Shown in pieces: positions 54,501 through 64,000 of a stretch of 64,000 nucleotides of DNA. The position numbers and the translations under genes are program-made. Numbering within the stretch: the first letter of the stretch is position 1; the number at the start of each line of letters is the position of its first letter. Location: the NCBI RefSeq assembly GCF_048569485.1, contig NC_134355.1, positions 555,901,142-555,965,141 on the forward strand. The letters run 5' to 3'. This DNA comes from Anomaloglossus baeobatrachus. Taxonomy: Eukaryota > Chordata > Amphibia > Anura > Aromobatidae. Below the pieces are notes generated by a model. That model was not told where the DNA came from. It made no database searches and saw only the letters and a list, made by a program, of their open reading frames with translations.

Positions 54501-55255
54501 TTCTGTATTCACCTGTATCAGAGCTGCTTTCTTCGGCTGTGCTGCCTTCCGCTCCTGACCCCCGCTCATTATATTTATTGTAATTTTCTCATGCACTGTA
54601 TTGGGAAAATGTACAGGGCCAGTATATATTTATTTTTATTTTTTATTTTTTTTTTAAGGGCTACACACAGCTATCTAAGAAAGATCTGTTTGAAAAGTGT
54701 CTTAATTTTATACAATGTAGAACAGTAACAAATATTTTCACAATAACAAACAGGATAGACAGAAACTAGTTATCTGCTCCATTGCCTGAACTTTCTGAAG
54801 TCCCCATGTCCTGGCTAAGTGGAGATAACTCATCTGGGGAGGTTAAACAAATTGTCTTCTGACAATGTCCAGTGCGTTATGGTGACCACATAAGATGCAC
54901 ATTTTTTGTCCCAAATAAATGCTCCCTCGGTATGTATGTATGTATGTATGTGTGTGTGTATATGTGTATATATATAAAATATATATATATAAATATTTTT
55001 TTTTTTAAGTGAGATCTATTGACTGGAAAAGCTCAAACGCTGGCAAAAACGCAGAAAGAATTGTCATGACGCATCTTTGTGGTCACCACAAATACGCAGC
55101 CAAAAAAAGCTTGAACGTGCGGACAAAAAAGCTGAAATCTCATAGACTTTGCTGGGGAAGGAAATGCATGTAGTTTTGGGACCAAAACTGAACCCAAAAA
55201 AGTGCAAGAAATGCAGCAAAAAAACGCAACGTTCGCACAAGGCCTTAGACTATAT
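54501..55255. other. Intergenic with simple repeats and a foldback right end
   Basis: GTAT and TATA microsatellite text at 54930-55010. At about 55020-55246 a GCAAAAACGCAG...GTTCGCACAAGGCCTTA segment looks like the right arm of a GGCNNTGTNCGCAC foldback whose left end is lost. Confidence 0.5.
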
Positions 55256-55261
55256 TCTGAT

Positions 55262-56403
55262 GTACTGCCCCTACAGCAGTCAGACTGCTCGGATCCGGGG
55301 TTGCTGTGGCTCGAGGGTCTCCGGACCCGGGGGCTTGCAGCCACTCAAATGAAAAGGGGGGTTATTTATAGGGGAAAAGTGTCCGTGACGCCACCCGTGG
55401 TTCGCGGTAAGGGGAGTACCACCGCTGCCGATGGGAGTACCCGGGGGAGATGGAGTAGGGCAGCCAGATGACGTTCCCTTCACAGGTAGGGGAGGCCCTG
55501 GGACTCGGGATAGTGTAGGAAAGCATAGTGCAAGCTGGATGCAGGGGAGTACAGCGTACTCACTCAGGCCATGTTGATGTTGGTGCGACCATTAAGCAGA
55601 CTCTGACACAGGAGTAAACCAAATCTCTGGGTGCCGCTGCCTCTCTGGGGAGCTCGTCCGGGAATCTGTTCCCGTTGGTATTGCCAGTGGTCCAGAGCCT
55701 GCCTCCATGCACTAGTATTTAGATGTTCTGAGTGACCCCTCAGCCTGAAGCTGTCGTGGTCCCACTCCCTATCCTTAAATAGGGGAGCTGTGTTCTCGAT
55801 GGCTGACACTTATGATTTCAGTGGGCCGCATAAGCTGAAAAGCCCTATCCCCCTCGTTGTGTTGGTGCCTTCGATCTCTGAGCTCTTGGGGAAAGTTCAT
55901 AAAGAGACTATCCTCCACAGGTGAATTATCAGGTTGCGTGAAGCTACTCCCTGATCTAGGGTCCAGTACCCTGCCGTGCTCGGTACCGGTCCGGTTACTA
56001 GATTTTCCGGTGCCGACCGTTTTCCAAAGCTAAGTCTGGGCACCCTTCTCCAATACCCTGCGCCCTTGTCTCCGACTCCTCCGGTCCCAGACCACCGTCT
56101 GCAACCTAAACAACGTCTCCCAGGGAGCTACGACTCCCTTAGCTCCTCACTCTTTGAGGGCTACCACTCAAATGACTATGTCCCTCCCATCAGTCTGCCT
56201 GACCCCTAGACGAGTGTCCCTTTTCCAGCTAGATCACCCACTGGTGTGCCCGACAGGGTCTGGTGTGAGGTGTGGCTAGGATTTGGTGCTGATGGAAGCA
56301 ATACCAATAGTTAGGATCCCAGAACCATGGAGGGTGAGTTCTGCACCATAAGGGAAGGGGTGCAGTTCCCTGTGACACCCTGAATAGGTCAGGGGCGTCA
56401 CAC
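55262..56403 (-). repeat. R1-C: diverged copy of the GGCGTCACA repeat (possible LTR, fossil)
   Basis: CAGACTGCTCGGATCCGGGG, GTGACGCCACCCGTGGTTCG, GTACCACCGCTGCCG and the closing GGTCAGGGGCGTCACAC mirror R1-A and R1-B in order but with strong divergence, so it is an older or different subfamily. Confidence 0.5.
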
Positions 56404-56689
56404 TGACATCGATCATTTTTGTTGGTGTATTTTTGCTGCTCAAAAAAAAAATAAACCACAGCATCTTCCAATTCCCACTCGAGAAAGAGGAGGTTCACAC
56501 GAGCATATGAAAAATTGATCATATTTTTATCCAGGAAAGTGGGATTATTTATTTTTTTTTTTTCTTCTTGATATCTGTGGGCAATCCATTTGTGTGTGCA
56601 TATGTATGTTTGTGTATATTAGCCGCCCAGGGCTATGGGGTACTCTGTCCCAGGCCGTATATGTCTGGGGCGTTGTGTCACGGGTGTGT

Positions 56690-57823
56690 ACTGGCCGATG
56701 CTCGGTCCCGTGACCCTGGGGGTCGCTTTGTGCCGCCCCCGTACCAGCAGCCGGGCTGCTCGGATCTGGATCTGCAGTGTGGGTCGAGGGATTCTTCCAG
56801 ACCCGGGGGTCGCGCGGACACTTCAAATTAAAAGGTGACGTATTTGTACGGGATGTGCCGTAAGCAGTCTGTGACGCCACCCACGGTGTGTGGTGAAATG
56901 TGACACCACCGCTGCTGTTGTGGGACACCCGGGGGCGATGGGATGGCAGCTGGTTGTTAACCCCTCCGTGGGTAGGGATGGTTGCCCTGGGGCCCGGTGA
57001 CTCTGTGCAGGGGGACGGTGATGGCAGGGACCGGCGCGCCTGGTCAGACCAGGGAGTCTCAGTTTACTCATGATTAAATGAATCAGACAAGTCCAATGGT
57101 TAACCAAGGTGCTGGTGTCCGGCCGCCGCGGCCGGGTGTATTCTGGTCCCTCACCCGGGGTGATGGTCTGTGTCACTTTCCTCTGCACTGCGTTTAGTGT
57201 GTGGAGCTCCCGGTCCTTTTTGTTGGGAGCCTCGCTCGCTGACGCGTGGGATCTATCGGGCCCTGGCGAATGCCCTATCCCTCTCGGTGGGTGGTTGTCT
57301 GCTTTTGGGACTTTGGTTGGGACAGGACCTATAATCCTGCCCTCAATTGGTTAATTAGCTAGGCCGTTGGTTCCGGTCCTGGCTTCAGGGTCCAAGTACC
57401 CCCTCTGTGCACGGTCGGTTCTATGGTGTTGGTACCGGCGGGCTCCAACCCTGCCCCGGTCCACCTCGGATCTCCGGCAGCCATCTTCCAGTCTCCTGTC
57501 AGACACGGACCACCGTCTGCCACCTAGCCAACATGCCGGGGCTCCAACCCCGAGGCCTCAGCTGTCTTCCTCCTCACTTTCTCCTCTCAACTACTCCACT
57601 ACTCTCCAACCTCCTCTCAACTTGAACTGTTGCTTTTCCCGCCCCGGGCTCTCTAGACCCCTAGGTGGGCGTTTCTCATCCGCCTGGTCCGGCCCACTGG
57701 TGTGCCTATCCTTACTTGGGGGGGATGTGACTAGGATTTGGGTGGCAAGATTTAACTCTGTGAGGGAAGGTGTTGTGCGGAGGCCTATACTGTGTGACCA
57801 CCTGGCGGCGCTAGGGCGTCACA
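56690..57823 (-). repeat. R1-B: copy of the GGCGTCACA repeat, close to R1-A (possible LTR, fossil)
   Basis: It shares long identical stretches with R1-A: GTGACGCCACCCACGGTGTG, CTTTTGGGACTTTGGTTGGG, CCCGCCCCGGGCT, CTAGGTGGGCGTT. It ends GCTAGGGCGTCACA. Confidence 0.55.
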
Positions 57824-57836
57824 ATTTGAACAGGGG

Positions 57837-58535
57837 TTATATACAGGGCAGATTAGAGAGTTTGTCGTCACTCCTCTTGTGGGTTGCGGCTAGGTAGATG
57901 GAGCTGCCGCTGCTCAGTCTTTTGCCACTGGGGCTGATGGTGATGGAAGCCTGGATGTTGGGCCCTCCACAAGTGGGGCTGAGCCCCAGGAGGTGGATGA
58001 TGGAATTCAGCAAAGAAAGGGATACCACACGATGGGGATGCAGTGCAACTGGTGTTTACTCACAGCAATGATAATGCTGGTTTACTGAGGACGGCTCGAC
58101 CCCCTGGCCCCGTTCATCCCAGTGCCGGTGTAGTAACCTGGTGGCTTCTTTCCCCTGCATCTCTCACTAGTTGGTGGAACCCCGTGGCTTGGAGCGTCCG
58201 GGGGTCCCCTTCTGTTTGTCATTCAGTCTCTGGTCCGTACGGTGGGCAGTGTGAACCCTGTAGGGTCAGTGGTCTGTCCTGGTCCCTGGTTCTCTCATTA
58301 CTGCTGGTGTCCTCGGTTTCTTGGGTCAGTTAGGTCCTGGATGGTCACCTCACTGTGCAGGTATTTGTCAGGTAGATTGAAGCGTTCGCTTGACCTAGGG
58401 CCCTGTGCCCCGTTGGTGCTATGATTACAGGGGTACCTAGTCGTACCCTCCCTTTTAACCACTCTCCTAGGTCACTGCTACATGACCCCTTCTCCTCCAA
58501 CTGTTACTAGAGGATCAGCTGTGTACTCCGGCTGT
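57837..58535 (-). repeat. R1-like partial copy
   Basis: TTACTCACAGCAATGATAAT, GATGTTGGGCCCTCCACAAG and the closing GGTCACTGCTACATGACCCC recall the organisation of R1 copies but with little direct identity. Tentative. Confidence 0.3.
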
Positions 58536-58945
58536 GCTCAGTGCATCTCAGGATCCACCAATATCAGCACTGGCATAGTCTGTGCATGCTGTAAAGACAG
58601 GAAAATTAAACTATCTCCTCCTCGTTGAATCCGTTCGCCATACTTTTGGGTATAGCAAGTGGTGGCCATTGACAAGAAGCAATGATGAAAGCTAACCACT
58701 CGCTGGTACGGTTTGTCATTAGCTCCTCTATAGTCACTGTGCGATCGGACAGCACTCCCTCTGGCCAAGCATGTGCTGTTAATTAGTCAGGGAACTGGTC
58801 AGCATGCAAATTGAGGAGGGGGATGCAAAACTGTGCTCTTAACTCTTGGTCACGTCAAGAGTTCAACAAAGTCCCATCATTTGCATATGTAATATTTAAA
58901 AAAAAAAATTAAAACGAATTACAACAATGATGATAAAGGGACTAA

Positions 58946-59374
58946 AGGCCCACTTACACGCTACGATATTGCTAGCGAGCGTACCTGCCCTGTCACACAT
59001 GCTTACCTGCCTAGTGACGTCACACGGCAGGCGGCCAATAGAAGCGGAGGGGCGGAGAGCAGCCGAAGGAAAGACGCCCACCTCGTTGCCGGAGGACGCA
59101 GGTATGGTGTTGTTCGTCGTTCCCGGGGTGTTACACGTATCGATGCTGTACGTACGTGTGCTTCCTCAGGAACAACGAACAACCTGCGTCCACAACGAGC
59201 AACGTTATTATGAAAATGAACGACGTGTCAACGATAAGGTGAGTATTTTTGATTGTTGGCGGTTGCTCGTACGTGTCACACGCAACGACGTCGCTAACGA
59301 GGCCGGATGTGCGTCACGAATTCCGTGACCCCAACGACATCTCGTTATCGATGTCATTGCGTGTAAATGGGCCT
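58946..59374. mobile_element. Foldback element FB14
   Basis: TAA flanks at 58943-58945 and 59375-59377. Ends AGGCCCACTTACACGC and the complement of AGGCCCATTTACACGC. It shares GTGCGTCACGAATTCCGTGA and AACGACGAACA-type text with FB10 and FB2. It lies 168 bp upstream of the MOGAT1 ATG. Confidence 0.88.
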
Positions 59375-59495
59375 TAAGTCTCATATAGCTGATTTTTGAA
59401 GCGTTTAATTTGCATTTTGGGGATGACAGACTCCCTTTAATTCCACTGATAAGCTACATTCATACTAATCTTCGATGTGTCTAAACCTTTATTAT

Positions 59496-59541
59496 ATATT
59501 ATTTTTTTTTTCTTTGCAGAGAGAACATTACTCCGTTCAGG
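59496..59541 (+). promoter_or_regulatory. MOGAT1: Splice acceptor and 5' UTR before the MOGAT1 ATG
   Basis: A T-rich tract ends TTTCTTTGCAG at 59510-59520, followed by 21 bp of leader to the ATG. A good acceptor this close suggests a non-coding exon further upstream; it could also be chance in a plain first exon. The region between FB14 and this site is only about 120 bp. Confidence 0.4.
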
Positions 59542-59635
59542 ATGAAAGTGGAGTTTGCTCCTCTGAACATCCCACTGGTCAGGCGGATTCAGACCTTGGC
59601 TGTGTTACAGTGGGTTTTCTCATTTTTACTGCTGG
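59542..59635 (+). CDS. MOGAT1: MOGAT1 first coding exon (monoacylglycerol O-acyltransferase 1)
   Basis: The ATG at 59542 opens MKVEFAPLNIPLVRRIQTLA then VLQWVFSFLLL plus the first base of a Gly codon; the donor is G|GTAAGG. MKVEFAPLNI and the RRxQTxAVLQWV helix are those of vertebrate MOGAT1 as I recall it, and the exon ends at the same LLLG point. The hydrophobic end is the start of the first ER membrane segment. The enzyme joins fatty acyl-CoA to monoacylglycerol to give diacylglycerol at the ER. MOGAT2 starts MVEFAPLFMP and fits less well; the FARSB neighbour also favours MOGAT1. Later exons are not in the window. Confidence 0.9.
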
Positions 59636-60349
59636 GTAAGGCTATTCATAAAGTTCCTATAACCTAAGAATTACATGGGATTTGTGGTAATGCAATTGTT
59701 GCGAAAGATACAATTTCCAAATATGTGATGTACTGGTGACTGGAGCAACTTGGCCAATCAGACATGTGAGGGTTAATTTTTTTCATAACTTCATAACTGT
59801 TGCGTAAGTTTAGATGGTTACTGACCCAACAATGCCAAATATATTTAATCTGTGTAGACTTTGTTTCTAATGTAACAGTTTGGAAAAGGAAGGTGATTGA
59901 TGTGTATATGTACAGTATGTATATAGATTGCTAACTGGACAATTACTACAATATAGAACTATTTCCTTAATGGTGTCTGTGACGACATGGACTCTCATGG
60001 GTTAAAGTTTCTTAAAATCCAGCCAGACAGCATGATAGATTGTCTATAGACAGGGGAGAAGTCCCTCATTGTTTTTACAAGACTCTTGTTGACTCAATGT
60101 AATTGTGTTGGCCACTGAAAGCCAGACGTATTGTTCTCCAGACATTTCCAGTCACCATTGTATTGTAGTTGTGTATTGATAATGTAATTACCTTAGTAGC
60201 CATTGTCTAGTCGGTGACTTGCCGACTCCATGTAGATATCTTCAGGATTTCTGTAGACATCATTTGGATGAACATTGTCCATGCAGCTTGAGATTCATCC
60301 AATGGGAGAAGCAATCTTGTCCAACCAATCGATGAGGACGCAGTGTATC
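59636..60349 (+). other. MOGAT1 intron 1 with a possible LTR fragment (fossil)
   Basis: From about 59973 (TGTGACGACATGGACTCTCA) the text has an LTR-like character that is cut by the TTAA element at 60354. No partner or internal region was seen, so the call is weak. Confidence 0.25.
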
Positions 60350-61024
60350 TTAACCCCTTCACCCCCGGCCACTAAAACACCCTAATGACCGGGCCATTTT
60401 TTGCAATTCTGACCAGTGTCACTTTGACAGGTTATAACTCTGGAACGCTTCAACGGATCCTGGCGATTCTGAGATTGTTTTTTCGTGACATATTGTACTT
60501 CATGTCAGTTGTAAATTTAGGCCGATATTTTTTGCGTTTATTTGTGAAAATTTAGGAAATTTGGCGAAAATTTTGAAAATTTCGCAATTTTCAAACTTTG
60601 AAAATGTATGCCCATAAATCTGAGAGATATGTCACACAAAATAGTTACTAAATAACATTTCCCACTTGTGTACTTTACATCAGCGCAATTTTCAAAACAA
60701 ATTTTTTTTCCGTTAGGAAGTTAGAAGGGGTCAAAGGTCATCAGCAATTTCTCATTTTTCCAACAAAATTTACAAAATAATTTTTTTTAGGGACCACATT
60801 ACATTTGAGGTGACTTTGAGAGGCCTAGGTGACAGAAAATACCCAAAAGTGACCCCATTCTAAAAACTACACCCCTCACACTGCTCAAAACCACATCCAA
60901 TAAGTTTATTAACCCTTTAGGTGCTTCACAGGAACCAAAGCAATGTGGAAGGAAAAAATGAAAATTTTACTTTTTAACACAAAAATGTTACTTTAGCCAT
61001 AAAATTTTCATTTTTACAAGGGAG

Positions 61025-62350
61025 AAAAGAGAAAGTACACAATACAATTTATTGTGCATGTTCTCCTGAGTACGCTGATACCCCATATGTGGTAAAAATC
61101 AATTGTTTGGGCGCACGGCAGAGCTCGGAAGGGAAGGAGCGCCATTTGAATTTTTGAACGCAAAATTAGCTGCACTCATTAGCGGACGCCATGTCGGGTT
61201 TGAAGACCCCCTGAGGTGCCTAAACAATGGAGCTCCCCCACAAGTGACCCCATTTTGGAAACTAGAGCCCTCAAATAATTTTTCTAGATGTTTCGTGAGC
61301 ACTTTGAACACCTGGGGGCTTCACAGAAGTTTATAGCGTTGAGCCGTGAAAAGAAAAAAAATTTTTTTTACAACAAAACGGTTGCTTCAACTAGGTAGCT
61401 TTTTTTTTTCACAAGGGTAACAGGAAAAAATGCACCATAAAATGTATTGTGCATTTTCTCCTGAATACGCAGATACCTCATATGTGGTGGAAATCAAATC
61501 TTTGGACACACGGCAGTGCTCGGAAGGCAAGGAGCGCCATTTGAATTTTTGAGTGCAAAATTAGCTGCACTCATTAGCGGACGCCATGTGGGGTATGAAG
61601 ACCCCCTGAGGTGCCTAAACAATGGAGCTCCCCCACAAGTCACCCCATTTTGGAAACTAGAGCCCTCAAATAATTTTTCTAGATGTTTGGTGAGCACTTT
61701 GAACACCTGGGGGCTTCACAGAAGTTTGTAGCGTTGAGCCGTGAAAATAAATTTTTTTTTTTTTTACCACAAAACGGTTGCTTCAACTAGGTAGCTTTTT
61801 TTTTCACAAGGCTATCAGGAAAAAATGCACCATAAAATGTATTGTGCATTTTCTCCTGAGTACGCAGATACCTCATATGTGGTGGAAAGTAATTGTTTGG
61901 GCGCATGGCGGGGTTCAGAAGAGAAGGAGCGCCATTTGACAGCAAAATTGGTTGGAATCATTAGCGGACGCCATGTCACGTTTGGAGACCCCCTATGGTG
62001 CCTAAACAGTGGAGCTCCCCCACAAGTGACACCATTTTGGAAACTAGAGCCCTCAAATAATTTTTCTAGATGTTTGGTGAGCACTTTGAACACCTGGGGG
62101 CTTCACAGAAGTTTATAGCGTTGAGCCGTGAAAAGAAATTTTTTTTTTTTTACCACAAAACGGTTGCTTCAACTAGGTAGCTTTTTTTTTCACAAGGGTA
62201 ACAGGAAAAAATGCACCATAAAACGTATTGTGCAATTTCTCCTGAGTACGCAGATACCTCATATGTGGTGGAAAGTAATTGTTTGAGCGCATGGCGGGGC
62301 TCAGAAGAGAAGGAGCGCCATTTGACTTTTCAAACGCACAGACGCAGTGC
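61025..62350. repeat. ~390-bp tandem repeat array
   Basis: At least three full units. The CGGCAG/TGGCGG anchor recurs at 61116, 61511, 61906 and 62292, so periods are 395, 395 and 386. Each unit carries CATTAGCGGACGCCATGT, GGTGCCTAAACANTGGAGC, GGAAACTAGAGCCCTCAAAT and a T/A homopolymer. The fourth unit is truncated after GCGCCATTTGA. Confidence 0.95.
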
Positions 62351-62850
62351 ACTGATCGGTCGCTGCAGGACGCACAGTCGGATGCGATAAAAAAAGCATC
62401 GGGGATACGTAAAAAAAAAAAAAAGTCACGCCAAAAATTGACCATGGATGCAGATACGTTATGTGCATCCCTAATCAGCGCTCGGCGGGACGCACGGACG
62501 GATGTGATACAAAAAGCGTCGTGAATATTGACCGTGGATGCCGATCCGTTATGTGCATCCCTGATCAGCGCTTGGCGGGACGCACGGACGGATGCGATAC
62601 AAAAAGCGTCGGGGATACGGAAAAAAGTCACGCCGAAAATTGAGCAGGGATGCCGATCCGTTATCTGCGTTCCTGATCAGCGCTTGGCGGGACGCACGGA
62701 CGGATGCGATACAAAAAGCGTCGGGGATACGGGAAAAAAAAGTCCCGCCAAAAATTGAGCAGGGATGCCGATCCGTTATCTGCATTCCTGATCAGCGCTT
62801 GGCGGGACGCACGGACGGATGAGGTGTAAAAATGGACAGGGGATACGGAA
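62340..62850. repeat. ~112-bp tandem repeat array
   Basis: Four units anchored by GATGCCGATCCGTTATNTGC (first diverged) at 62451, 62541, 62653 and 62768, each with CTTGGCGGGACGCACGGACG and AAAAAGCGTCGGGGATACGG. The unit is 90-115 bp. Confidence 0.93.
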
Positions 62851-63065
62851 AAAAAAAAAGTTATACTCACAGTACCCACAGGACTAGCAGGAGGATCACT
62901 GACCAGAAGAGCTGCAGAGGAACAGATGGCAGAGAGATGGACAGCTTTACAGGAGCAGCAGGCAGATCAGCAGAATGCCCAGGAAGGACCCAGCGATGGA
63001 CGCAGATGTGATCAGGCCGGTGAAGACAGGTAAGAGGACGTCGGGGGAGAGCAGAGGGGGACAGG

Positions 63066-63178
63066 GGGGGCTGAGAGCAGAGGGGGGGCTGAGAGCAGAG
63101 GGGGGGCTGAGAGCAGAGGGGGGGCTGAGAGCAGAGGGGGGGCTGAGAGCAGAGGGGGGGCTGAGAGCATAGGGGGAG
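63066..63178. repeat. 18-bp minisatellite
   Basis: Six copies of CTGAGAGCAGAGGGGGGG (period 18, at 63071, 63089, 63107, 63125, 63143, 63161). It reads as Gly-Gly-Leu-Arg-Ala-Glu on the plus strand; this is a repeat artefact, not a protein. Confidence 0.95.
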
Positions 63179-63299
63179 GGGGTAGAGCAGAGGGGGAGAC
63201 CGGAGGGGGAGCTGCAGAAGCAGAACCGAGATAATGGGGGAGGCAGTCAGAAAGCGGGGGGAGCAGATCGGGATGGGGGGGGGGGTTGGGGGGAGCAGA

Positions 63300-63850
63300 T
63301 CGCGGGGGGGGCACGGCAGGGGCTATCACGGCAGCGCGCAGGGGCACCACGGGAGCGCGCACGGGCTGCAAAGTGAGCACAGTACTCACGTGCAGCAGCG
63401 GCGGCGGCAGCAGCGGCGGCGGTGGCGTGGTACCACAAGTACCAGCCACTGCACGCTGCAGACATGTTGGGGGAGGGCTCGCAGCGGCAGGGGGCATATC
63501 GCAGCAGGGAGGCAGATGGCAGCAGGGGGCAGATTGCGGCAGGAGGCAGATCGCAGCAGTGGGGCACATCATGGCAGAGGACAGATCGCAGCAGGAAGCA
63601 GATTGCAGCAGGGGGGCACATTGTGGCAGGGGGGCAGATCGCAGCAGAGGGGCAGATCGTGGCGGGGAGCAGATCGGGGGGACACATCGGCAGGGGGCAG
63701 GGCCATCACAGGAGCGCGCAGGGGCTATCAGGCGCGCAATACTCAAGTGGGGCAGGAGCGGCGATCGGGCGGCGGCAGCAGCGTTGTGTGGTACTACAAG
63801 TACCAGCCAGTGCACGCCGCAAACATGCTGGGGGAGGGCTTCCCAAACCA
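63300..63850. repeat. Duplicated GC-rich block
   Basis: 63340-63480 and 63690-63840 share GGAGCGCGCA, GCGGCGG-type triplets, GTGGTACNACAAGTACCAGC and CATGNTGGGGGAGGGCT. Between them are purine-rich GCAGATCGCAGCAGG repeats (period near 18). Long open frames here follow from the repeats and high GC. Confidence 0.7.
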
Positions 63851-64000
63851 ACACAGGCCTGGGGAGGGCGGCCACCGGCAGATCAGACCGCCCCACTGCA
63901 CACTGATTGGAGCGATTGCGCGTCATAGCACGATCGCTCCAATCAGTGCTGCAGGGGCTGGGGGCGGCATGTTTGAGGTCCACCTATGATATGCTGCAGC

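Larger units (their letters stand above)
60354..64000. mobile_element. Large TTAACCCC-family element with tandem arrays, runs off the window
   Basis: It begins after TTAA (60350-60353) with CCCCTTCACCCCCGGCCACT, an end type shared with 7716-8931 and typical of frog non-autonomous TTAA elements. A roughly 390-bp tandem array, a 90-115-bp array, an 18-bp minisatellite and GC-rich text with two similar 120-bp blocks follow. The right end is not in the window, so the length is at least 3.6 kb. No transposase was recognised. It lies in MOGAT1 intron 1. Confidence 0.6.

Noticed and set aside
59542-59635. Exon assigned to MOGAT2 or DGAT2
   Set aside because: The MKVEFAPLNI start and the FARSB neighbour fit MOGAT1 better; the RRxQTLAVLQ helix alone does not discriminate.
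63012-63983. Open frames of 200-320 codons rich in Pro, Ala, Ser or Gly
   Set aside because: GC-rich tandem repeats lack stops by composition; six frames are open over the same bases.

Overview
The window is anuran (frog) nuclear DNA. It carries two partial host genes in a dense mass of transposable elements. The frog assignment rests on repeat content: DIRS retrotransposons, T2/Kolobok-like TTAA MITEs, TTAACCCCTT elements, Tc1 copies, Penelope-like fragments and CR1/L2 tails. The species is not identified.

Host genes. FARSB (cytosolic phenylalanyl-tRNA synthetase, beta subunit) lies on the minus strand. Its first seven coding exons were read codon by codon at 34941-34884, 34242-34187, 32845-32691, 29084-29012, 26453-26338, 9476-9326 and 9159-9051. 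All splice junctions are GT-AG and all phases agree, giving about 239 N-terminal residues; the rest of the gene lies left of base 1. MOGAT1 (monoacylglycerol O-acyltransferase 1) starts on the plus strand with one coding exon at 59542-59635, and its remaining exons lie right of the window. The genes are head to head about 24.6 kb apart, the same neighbour pair and orientation I recall from human chromosome 2. The interval 34.9-35.5 kb holds the FARSB promoter region (three CCAAT boxes, an AP-1-like site) and a GGAGCCGG minisatellite.

Left part, 1-26.3 kb (FARSB introns 5-7). Three DIRS-like tyrosine-recombinase retrotransposons, each 5.6-6.1 kb, lie in the same sense as FARSB. Each has terminal inverted repeats and the internal complementary region typical of DIRS, and all look broken. 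Copies 2 and 3 belong to one stack. A palindromic TTAA-flanked MITE was split by DIRS copy 2 in one arm and by a Tc1 transposon in the other, and DIRS copy 3 then landed in the Tc1. This stack makes up about 13.6 kb of the 16.9-kb intron 5.

Middle, 26-42 kb. There is a CR1-type LINE ORF1 fragment cut by a DNA transposon, a second Tc1-like copy, T2-like TTAA elements with palindromic elements inserted in them, and a long foldback split by another repeat.

Right part, 38-64 kb. Here lie most of a cohort of 15 palindromic (foldback) MITEs. They have GG-type ends and 3-bp TTA/TAA flanks, suggesting PIF/Harbinger-type mobilisation, and they are often nested or abutting. There are also five or six copies of an unclassified roughly 1.2-kb repeat ending GGCGTCACA, a Penelope-like inverted pair with a hammerhead-like core, and a large TTAACCCC element (60354 to the right edge) loaded with tandem arrays.

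The two host genes do not form one pathway: FARSB charges tRNA-Phe and MOGAT1 makes diacylglycerol. The rest is a record of serial transposition.
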